Assembly (NCBI GenBank): GCA_036733965.1
Contig: DAIMZL010000006.1
Location: forward strand, 5,868-69,867
DNA length: 64,000 bases
Origin: JAEXOD01 sp937930275
GTDB taxonomy: Bacteria; Bacteroidota; Ignavibacteria; Ignavibacteriales; Melioribacteraceae
Direction: 5' to 3'
Below, one piece after another: positions 57,070 to 64,000 of this stretch. Within the stretch, counting starts at the first letter, position 1. Each line of letters begins with the position of its first letter. The position numbers and the translations under genes are program-made. The notes under the pieces are model-generated. The model saw nothing but the letters and a program-made list of their open reading frames with translations, searched no databases and was not told the DNA's origin.

Positions 57070-57088
57070 TTTTTAGCACATCTTACCT

Positions 57089-57118
57089 GAGCCGTGAATT
57101 CCTTCACGGCTCTTTTTA
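57089..57118 (+). terminator. Intrinsic terminator after the FG-GAP T9SS gene
   Basis: GAGCCGTGAA and its exact complement form a 10-bp stem with the loop TTCC, followed by TTTTTA. This is the strongest hairpin of the window and a clear rho-independent terminator, 19 bp after the stop. Confidence 0.93.
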
Positions 57119-57211
57119 TATTCTTTTCGTTCTTTGTTAAACAAAAGCATTCAGTGCTTATTAATCACACAAATAAGTCTTATATTAATTAATTTATTTG
57201 GAGGAATAGTA

Positions 57212-59980
57212 ATGCAAAAAAAATTACTATTTGTATTTAGTTACATATTCTTCTTTTGTTTTGCCTCTTCAATATTAGCCGGTACCACAGGAAAAATTTC
57301 GGGTAAAGTTACCGATAAGGAAACCGGAGAACCGATACCCGGAATAAACGTTATATTACAAGGAACAACTATGGGTGCGGCTACAGATATTGACGGTAAT
57401 TTTATTATCAATAATATACCTCCCGGTAATTACAACGTACTTTTTAGCGGTGTAGGATATCAAAAAAGAAGTTATGTAAATGTAAAAGTTGCTGTAGATT
57501 TTACCACAAGATTAGATGTTATTTTATCAACGGAAGATGTTGCATTAGAAACGATAGTTGTGCAGGCTGAAGCCCCTCTTATAAGAAAAGACTTAACTTC
57601 ATCACATACAAGTATTGACGCATCTCAAATAGAAGCACTTCCGGTTGAAGGAATTACACAATTGCTTACGTTACAGGCGGGAATTGTGCAAGGTGCCGGC
57701 GGCGAGTTACATATACGTGGTGGTCGTTCTACCGAAATCTCATATGCAGTAAACGGTGTTTCCATTTCAAACCCGTTTGATAACACAAGATCGGTTAGTA
57801 TTGCAACAAATGCAATTCAAGAACTATCTGTTGTTAGCGGTACTTTCAATGCCGAATACGGCAACGCATTAAGCGGTATAGTAAATACCGTTACAAAAGA
57901 AGGAAGCAGCAAATATAAAGGTTTTGCTTCATTTTATACCGGTGATTATATCAGTTCGCACGATGATATTTTTTATAATATCAATGATATAAATCCCTTA
58001 AATAATTATGTCGGCGAATTTACGTTTAGCGGACCTATACCTTTGCTTGAAAACTACTTAACGTTTTTTATCTCGGGTAGATATAATGATGACGGTGGTT
58101 ATTTATACGGAAAAAGAGAACAATTGCCGACTGATTCTGTTTGGAAAAATCCGATGAACCCAAACGATATTCGTGTGTCATCAAGCGGTGACGGAAAAGA
58201 TGTAGCAATGGATGCCGGTAAATCGTTTAGCGGTACCGGAAAAATCACTTTCCGCCCTTTAACTACGCTTAAAATAAATTATGATTTTTTATTTTCTAAA
58301 AGCAAACAACAATACTATAACCATGATTTAAAATATAATCCTGATGCTAACTTAAATAACTATGAATGGGGTATGCTAAATAGTATTGAAATTAGGCATG
58401 CTTTAAGTAATTCAACTTTTTATACAGTTCAGGGTTCATACAATATAAATGATTACAAACAATATTTATATCCGTTATTAGACGCAAGCGGTAACGAGGT
58501 GGACTTTTATGCCGGAATGAGTTTGGATGGCTTACATGCAGATCCTCGTTATCAACCGGATTATAAATCAAACGTTGCAGCTAATTATACTTTTATGGCA
58601 GGCGGCACGTTAAACTCGCATTATTATCAAAGATCTCAAACTTATGGTGCAAAATTTGATATCACAAGTCAAATTAATAATAATCACGAAGTAAAATTTG
58701 GAGCTCAATATAAATACCATGTGCTTGATTACGAAAATTTTTCGATATTAAGAGACAGCGTTAGATATATTAAACCGACTATTGCTCCGTTAAACACTGC
58801 TTATCATGATAGTTACCAGAAAAAGCCTGTTGAATTTAGTGCTTATATACAAGATAAAATGGAATTTGATAAATTGATTGTAAATGTTGGTTTACGTTAT
58901 GATTATTTTGATGCTAATTCAAAATATTCGACTGATATTTATAATCCTTCACCTAATAACCCAAATTTACCGAGCACCGTAGATCCGACCAAATTGTTAG
59001 CAGATTCACCTTCAAAGCATCAGTTTAGTCCGCGTATCGGTTTATCTTTCCCGATTACGGAAACAGGTATAATACATTTTTCATACGGTCACTTTTTCCA
59101 GATGCCGACTTTTAGAAATTTATATGTTAATCCTGACTTTAAATATAGTTTTTCTGTAGGAACACCAACCTTCGGAAACGCAAATTTAAATCCTGAAAAG
59201 ACCATAACTTACGAAATAGGTTTGCAGCAACAATTAGCCGAAGATATTGCTTTTAATATTACAGGGTATTATAAAGACGTACGTGACTTACTGGCTATTC
59301 AACAGATAAGAATTAGCGGTGACGAAACTTATTATATGTATGTAAATAAAGATTATGCAAATAATAAGGGTATTACGGTTTCATTGGTAAAAAGACGTAC
59401 TGCTACAAGCATGTTGGGATTTAGTTTAGACTATACGTTTTCAGTTTCGGAAGGAAACGAAACAAATACCGATGCATTTTTTATGGATTTATCTTCAGGA
59501 AGACAATCAGAAAAAATTCCTGTATTGTTGGGCTGGGATCAAACACATACATTAAACGGAACTTTATCCATAGGTGAACCGCGAGATTGGAATATAACAT
59601 TGGTAGGAAGAATAGGAACCGGCTTGCCCTATACACCTCAAATGGATGATACTCAGATATACTTACGAACCAATAGCGGAAGAAAACCTTCACAAATAAC
59701 AGTCGATTTACTTGCAGATAAAGTTATTACTTTGTTTGGTTTTGATTTTTCATTCTTTGTAAAAGTATTTAATTTATTTGATACTTTGAACGAGAGATAT
59801 ATTTATAACGATACCGGAAGAGCAACTTATAGTTTGGTTCTAAACCAGACTCCAGCACAAGAGACAAATAAGTTATCGGAAAGGATCCCTGGCGTTAAAT
59901 CAGCCAAAGAGTATTTTGTTAGACCACAATATTATGCACCTCCGAGAGAAGTAAGAATAGGCTTCTCAGTAGAGTTCTAA
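57212..59980 (+). CDS. TonB-dependent receptor with CarboxypepD_reg-like domain
   Basis: A 922-residue outer-membrane receptor. I chose ATG 57212 because GGAGGA (57200-57205) precedes it at 6 bp and a good signal peptide follows (MQKKLLFVFSYIFF, ending SSILAG); an upstream TTG at 57134 is in frame but lacks an RBS. CarboxypepD_reg-like domain at about 27-110 (KISGKVTDKETGEPIPGINV), plug at about 115-235 (LHIRGGRSTEISYAVNGVSI) and a barrel ending with the outer-membrane-type VRIGFSVEF. It lacks a SusD partner and is instead followed by the 1182-residue exported protein and a PorV/PorQ-like gene. The ligand is unknown. Confidence 0.93.
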   Translation: MQKKLLFVFSYIFFFCFASSILAGTTGKISGKVTDKETGEPIPGINVILQGTTMGAATDIDGNFIINNIPPGNYNVLFSGVGYQKRSYVNVKVAVDFTTRLDVILSTEDVALETIVVQAEAPLIRKDLTSSHTSIDASQIEALPVEGITQLLTLQAGIVQGAGGELHIRGGRSTEISYAVNGVSISNPFDNTRSVSIATNAIQELSVVSGTFNAEYGNALSGIVNTVTKEGSSKYKGFASFYTGDYISSHDDIFYNINDINPLNNYVGEFTFSGPIPLLENYLTFFISGRYNDDGGYLYGKREQLPTDSVWKNPMNPNDIRVSSSGDGKDVAMDAGKSFSGTGKITFRPLTTLKINYDFLFSKSKQQYYNHDLKYNPDANLNNYEWGMLNSIEIRHALSNSTFYTVQGSYNINDYKQYLYPLLDASGNEVDFYAGMSLDGLHADPRYQPDYKSNVAANYTFMAGGTLNSHYYQRSQTYGAKFDITSQINNNHEVKFGAQYKYHVLDYENFSILRDSVRYIKPTIAPLNTAYHDSYQKKPVEFSAYIQDKMEFDKLIVNVGLRYDYFDANSKYSTDIYNPSPNNPNLPSTVDPTKLLADSPSKHQFSPRIGLSFPITETGIIHFSYGHFFQMPTFRNLYVNPDFKYSFSVGTPTFGNANLNPEKTITYEIGLQQQLAEDIAFNITGYYKDVRDLLAIQQIRISGDETYYMYVNKDYANNKGITVSLVKRRTATSMLGFSLDYTFSVSEGNETNTDAFFMDLSSGRQSEKIPVLLGWDQTHTLNGTLSIGEPRDWNITLVGRIGTGLPYTPQMDDTQIYLRTNSGRKPSQITVDLLADKVITLFGFDFSFFVKVFNLFDTLNERYIYNDTGRATYSLVLNQTPAQETNKLSERIPGVKSAKEYFVRPQYYAPPREVRIGFSVEF

Positions 59981-60000
59981 TAAATTTTTCGGAGAAAAAG

Positions 60001-63000
60001 ATGATAAAAAAGATATTTAGCGTTATAACTGTAGTTTTATTATTTGTTACAATTATTAAAGCTCAGGAAAACGACCGTGATAGAAGAGAAAGAGAGCATA
60101 ATGCTGTTTATGAATATATGCAAAACTATGTGATGAAAAACAGTCATGGTCCTTATTTACAAATTCCAGAAAAAAAAGATATTACATACCCGCAGTTGGA
60201 AAAAACTATGGGTCAAAAAGATAGAAAACACTATTTTATGAACGGAAATAAAATAGCTGTTGAATTGTACAATTACGGCGGAATTGGGCCGGGTTTGGAT
60301 GCAATACGAGGTGTAAATAACTTTGTATGGAGAAACCTTGATTATGTATTTCAGTTTTGTCCTATTGTGGGTGCTTCTGTGCCTGATCCTACAAGCCCTA
60401 CCGGTAGAAGAAGAATAATTTCGGATGGACTTATGGACTATACAAGTCCTTTATTACGTGAAGTAAATCCGACCGGTGACACTTTGTGGCAATGGCAACC
60501 ATTACAAGGATATGCTGACCCTGATCAATCTTTAATAGCAAGTAATCCTGCCGAAGATAGTGACGGAGACGGCAAACCCGATAGTTGGCCCCGTAGTTGG
60601 TATAATCCGACATTAGGTAAATATGTTTGGCCCGGATTTTTATCGCAAAATGCTACAAATGCAGACTTAGAAATATACTGGGCTATGGATGATAGAGATA
60701 ACAGGGAGTTTAACTATTTTCCGTTTAATAATGATTTATCAAGACGGGGATTAGGTGTGCAAATTGACGGACGTGCCTTTCAATGGAGCAATGCTTTAGC
60801 AGAAAACACAATCTTTTTTGTTTATACAATAACAAATGTTAGTGATAAAGATTTAGATTCAGTATTTTTTGGTATTTACGGCGATCCTGATATGGGTGGC
60901 GGAACACCGGAAAACAAAGATGACCATGGTTTCTTTGTACCTCCGTATAGTTTGGATAGCATGAATATCAGTAAAATTCCGGTATATGCAAGAAGTATGG
61001 TTTATTTCTGGGATCCCGATATGAAAGGAAGAGGAGGAATTAAATTAGGCTATTTAGGCTGTAAATTCTTGGAAAGTCCCGGAAATTCTGTTGACGGAAT
61101 AGATAATGACGGTGACGGGATGATAGATGAAAGTCAAGAAGACGGAATAGATAATGACGGCGATTGGAATGTAGATATTCATGACGTTGGTAGAGACGGA
61201 GTACCGAATACAGGTGACTTTGGTGAAGGAGACGGAGTTCCAACTGCCGGTAGAAAATTGGCGGACGGCTCACCTGATCCGTTACAACCCGGCGAACCAA
61301 ATTTTGAGTTTACTGATTTGGATGAATCTGACCAAATCGGATTAACTTCATTTAATAGCTGGTCATGGAGTGCAGATAAAATTTCCAATGACGAATCCAT
61401 GTGGAATAGATCAATTCCTGGAAACTTTGGTGCCATACAACAAAATACCGATATAGTTTATATTTTTGGTAGCGGATATATATCCTTAAAAGCCGGTGAA
61501 ACAAAACGTATTTCCATGGCATTATTATGCGGTGAAGATTTAAATGATCTTTTAACAAGTGCCGAAACCGTACAGAGAATATATAACCAAAATTATCAGT
61601 TCTTTAAACCTCCTGTTACTCCAAATTTGACAGCTATTCCCGATGATAAAAAAGTAACTTTATATTGGGATACAAGAGCAGAAGAAAGTGAAGATCCGAT
61701 TACCGGTAAAGATTTTCAGGGTTATGTAATTTATAGAAGTACCGATCCTACATTTAATGACATTCAAACTATTACGGACGGGCAAGGTTCAAGCTTTTTA
61801 TTGACTCCGTTAAAAGATATAAACGGAAACTCGTGTAAATGGGATGTCGATTATATTGATGAACCGTATGTTGATAAAAACAAAAACGGTAAATATGATT
61901 CCGGTGAACCTTTTACTGATTTGAATCACGACCTTACTTGGACTTCTAACATGGAAGACCCATGGAAAGGTTATGCTCCTGTACCATACCAAGGAAGAGG
62001 TTTACAATATTATCTTGGTAACAATTCGGGTTTAGTACACTCGTTTGTAGATTCCAACAATGTAATAAACGGACAGACTTATTATTATGCATTGGTTGCA
62101 TTTGATAGAGGGGATTCAGTAGGTATTCCTCCTACAGAAACAACAAAAAAAATAACGATTGATCCTGTTACAAATCAAATGCGATTTGATATTAATACGA
62201 CAATGGTGATACCCGGACCAAGAACCAGCGGTTATGAACATCCTATAATTAATAGCGAAAATATTAATCATATTCAGGGAAATTCGACAGGAAAATTGAA
62301 TTTTGATATTCTTGATGACCAAGCCGTTAAAGAAAATAATGAATATTTAATTTCGTTTAGTAAACTATATCCATATATGAATACTACAATTACGAAAAAA
62401 AATTATTCGGTTATGGATTTAAGTGTATATAAAACTACGGTTACTTTGTATGATACTAACTTTGTTATATTAGGTAAAGAAAATATTTCGGCAGATAGTT
62501 ACTTAAAAGTATCTGATGAATATGGTACAATTTATACTGAAAACGTAGATTTTATTGTGAATCACGAAAAAGGTACTTTAAGGAGAATAGGAGGAAAAAT
62601 ACCTTCTACAAATAGACTAAATATTGAGTTTAGATATTTTCCGATAAAAAATAGTCCTAAGATAAATTCTGAAGACGATAATCCGATATTTGACGGTATT
62701 AAATTAACAATTCAGGATGAAGAAGCATTAGCTTGGGACCAAGCACAAACAAAATGGGTTGAAGGAAAGACCAATTTTTCATATGATGTCAGAATATCAT
62801 CTGTCGGTCAATATAAAACTCTTTATCCGGCGGATTATACGATTGAATTTTCTGAAAATTTAATTGATACGGCAGTTGTAAACAACCAGGGAATTAAAAA
62901 AGTACCGGTTAACTACAGTGCAAAAAACGTAACTACCGGAGTACCGCAAAAAGTATTGACATTTTTGAATGAAAAGAATACTTCAAAAAACAATAAATGG

Positions 63001-63549
63001 GATCCGGGTGAAGAGATAATATTCTTTAAACCGGGTGCAAAGGGTGTAGGAACGGATACCTTAACTTGGGGTGTAGTAATTTATAAACCGCTTGATTCAA
63101 CAGTGGTTCCTATTAATCCAACAGACGGTGATGTACTCTTTATTAAAACAAAACGTCCGTTTGAAGCTGTAGATCAGTATGTTTTAAAAACGCAAGCTGG
63201 AAAAGTAAATATAGAAACAACAAAATCATCTTTAGATAAGATTTACGTAGTGCCAAATCCTTATGTAGGAATGAATGATATCGAGCCTACCACAAAATTG
63301 CCGGGACAACAACGTGGTGAAAGACGAATATATTTTGAAAATTTACCAAGCAAGTGTACAATAAGAATATATACTTTAAGCGGTGATCCGGTAACTGTAC
63401 TTGAACATGATAGCGGTATGCAAAATGCAAGAGAATTTTGGAATTTATTAAATAAAGACGGGTTCTCTGTTTCTTACGGAATTTATATTGCACATATTGA
63501 TGCACCGGGAATAGGCGAAAAATTAATTAAATTTGCCATTATTAAGTAG
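60001..63549 (+). CDS. Large exported protein with Asp/Gly-rich repeats and FlgD-like C-terminus
   Basis: I do not recognise a named family. The 1182-residue protein has a signal peptide (MIKKIFSVITVVLLFVTIIKA) and a tail, from about residue 1080 on, resembling a FlgD-like Ig/T9SS-type domain (VVPNPYVGMND, then FENLPSKCTIRIYTLSGDPV). That tail lacks the NYPNPFNP core. Residues about 360-400 hold tandem calcium-loop-like DGIDNDGDG segments (thrombospondin type 3-like). A fibronectin-like stretch (KKVTLYWDTRAEESEDP, then GYVIYRST) is near residue 550. It lies 20 bp after the TonB receptor gene and 44 bp before the PorV/PorQ start, and so likely belongs to the same operon. Confidence 0.8.
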   Translation: MIKKIFSVITVVLLFVTIIKAQENDRDRREREHNAVYEYMQNYVMKNSHGPYLQIPEKKDITYPQLEKTMGQKDRKHYFMNGNKIAVELYNYGGIGPGLDAIRGVNNFVWRNLDYVFQFCPIVGASVPDPTSPTGRRRIISDGLMDYTSPLLREVNPTGDTLWQWQPLQGYADPDQSLIASNPAEDSDGDGKPDSWPRSWYNPTLGKYVWPGFLSQNATNADLEIYWAMDDRDNREFNYFPFNNDLSRRGLGVQIDGRAFQWSNALAENTIFFVYTITNVSDKDLDSVFFGIYGDPDMGGGTPENKDDHGFFVPPYSLDSMNISKIPVYARSMVYFWDPDMKGRGGIKLGYLGCKFLESPGNSVDGIDNDGDGMIDESQEDGIDNDGDWNVDIHDVGRDGVPNTGDFGEGDGVPTAGRKLADGSPDPLQPGEPNFEFTDLDESDQIGLTSFNSWSWSADKISNDESMWNRSIPGNFGAIQQNTDIVYIFGSGYISLKAGETKRISMALLCGEDLNDLLTSAETVQRIYNQNYQFFKPPVTPNLTAIPDDKKVTLYWDTRAEESEDPITGKDFQGYVIYRSTDPTFNDIQTITDGQGSSFLLTPLKDINGNSCKWDVDYIDEPYVDKNKNGKYDSGEPFTDLNHDLTWTSNMEDPWKGYAPVPYQGRGLQYYLGNNSGLVHSFVDSNNVINGQTYYYALVAFDRGDSVGIPPTETTKKITIDPVTNQMRFDINTTMVIPGPRTSGYEHPIINSENINHIQGNSTGKLNFDILDDQAVKENNEYLISFSKLYPYMNTTITKKNYSVMDLSVYKTTVTLYDTNFVILGKENISADSYLKVSDEYGTIYTENVDFIVNHEKGTLRRIGGKIPSTNRLNIEFRYFPIKNSPKINSEDDNPIFDGIKLTIQDEEALAWDQAQTKWVEGKTNFSYDVRISSVGQYKTLYPADYTIEFSENLIDTAVVNNQGIKKVPVNYSAKNVTTGVPQKVLTFLNEKNTSKNNKWDPGEEIIFFKPGAKGVGTDTLTWGVVIYKPLDSTVVPINPTDGDVLFIKTKRPFEAVDQYVLKTQAGKVNIETTKSSLDKIYVVPNPYVGMNDIEPTTKLPGQQRGERRIYFENLPSKCTIRIYTLSGDPVTVLEHDSGMQNAREFWNLLNKDGFSVSYGIYIAHIDAPGIGEKLIKFAIIK

Positions 63550-63593
63550 GTGAGGAGAATATGTCAATATATTTAAATAGAATAGGAGTTTTT

Positions 63594-64000
63594 ATGAGAA
63601 TAAATGTAAAAATAATTATTGGTTTATTTCTCCTTAGTTCCGTACTTAGCGCTCAAAACTTAACAAAATCCGGAACAACATCTGCTCAATTTTTAAAGAT
63701 AGGAGTAGGACCGAGAGCAATAGGTATGGGCGGAGCCTTTGTTGCTACTGTAAATGATATAAGTGCCACATATTGGAATCCGGCAGGATTAACTAATATT
63801 ACTGGAAACGAAGCATTTTTTGACCACACAAATTGGATTGCTGATGTAAACCATGATTTTGCCGCAGCAGCAAGCTATATTGATGGCTTTGGTACTATAG
63901 GTGTTTTTGTATCGGTACTATCGATGGATGAAATGTTGGTAAGAACTATCGAAAAACCTGAAGGAACCGGCGAATTATTTGATGCCGGCGGAATGGCAAT
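63594..64000 (+). CDS. PorV/PorQ-family outer-membrane protein (3' end outside window)
   Basis: Only the first 135 residues are present. Signal peptide MRINVKIIIGLFLLSSVLSAQ, then SAQFLKIGVGPRAIGMGGAFVATVND and SATYWNPAGL, the hallmark of the PorV/PorQ (UPF0164) barrel family. Members of the PorV branch carry T9SS substrates to the sortase/attachment complex. I chose ATG 63594 with AGGAG 5 bp upstream; ATG 63561, in frame with its own AGGAG 3 bp away, would add 11 residues. It follows the large exported protein in the same operon. Confidence 0.88.
   Translation, partial: MRINVKIIIGLFLLSSVLSAQNLTKSGTTSAQFLKIGVGPRAIGMGGAFVATVNDISATYWNPAGLTNITGNEAFFDHTNWIADVNHDFAAAASYIDGFGTIGVFVSVLSMDEMLVRTIEKPEGTGELFDAGGMA

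Noticed and set aside
61040..61436. Overlapping minus-strand frames opposite the Asp/Gly-rich repeats
   Set aside because: They are the antisense of GAC/GGN-rich coding repeats, which leaves few stops on the other strand. There is no independent support.

Overview
The window looks like a chromosomal segment of a low-GC bacterium of the Bacteroidota/Ignavibacteriota side, most plausibly an Ignavibacteria-type organism. The sequence clues are C-terminal type IX secretion (T9SS) sorting domains with the core NYPNPFNPST in several proteins, a PorV/PorQ-family protein, a SusC/SusD pair, lipoproteins with Bacteroidota-style lipoboxes and AT-rich codon use. The assignment is an inference from gene content. 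Three runs of exactly 100 N (27413-27512, 37645-37744, 53915-54014) mark it as a draft scaffold, and each gap interrupts a gene. I found no rRNA, tRNA, CRISPR array, insertion sequence or prophage.

Layout. 2-7373: the 3' part of a giant surface protein built from about 17 Ig-like repeats and ending in a dockerin-like pair plus a T9SS sorting domain, followed by a lipoprotein with a cohesin-like domain. 7478-18414: a tightly packed housekeeping operon (purC, DUF971, pgsA, pgpA, cinA, thpR, recA, recX, acyl-CoA dehydrogenase, guaB, glycosyltransferase, purD). 18448-23745: OPT-family peptide transporter, then an MFS transporter, a lone PqqD-like protein, a small outer-membrane-like protein and a metallo-aminopeptidase. 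24114-29000: two T9SS surface proteins. 29180-33030: wecB (minus strand), slyD and metG. 33108-37159: a three-gene periplasmic folding cluster (two lipoproteins of the PpiC/SurA type and a SurA homologue). 37169-37900: a gap-broken MoxR ATPase.

37952-47952 is a minus-strand block: isocitrate dehydrogenase, a small PGPGW membrane protein, a beta-propeller sensor kinase, a LuxR-type response regulator, then SusC and SusD. The layout suggests that the two-component system controls the SusCD uptake system, and a perfect 24-bp palindrome lies between regulator and receptor. 48045-50762 is a P-type Ca2+-ATPase-like pump. 50979-55042 (minus) carries a T9SS cysteine-peptidase-like protein and a serine hydrolase interrupted by a gap. 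55207-64000 (plus) carries an FG-GAP T9SS protein, a second TonB-dependent receptor, a 1182-residue exported protein with Asp/Gly-rich calcium-binding-like repeats, and the start of a PorV/PorQ protein.

The dominant theme is the cell envelope: protein secretion, outer-membrane folding, TonB-dependent import and cell-surface display, around a core of ordinary purine, phospholipid, recombination and translation genes.
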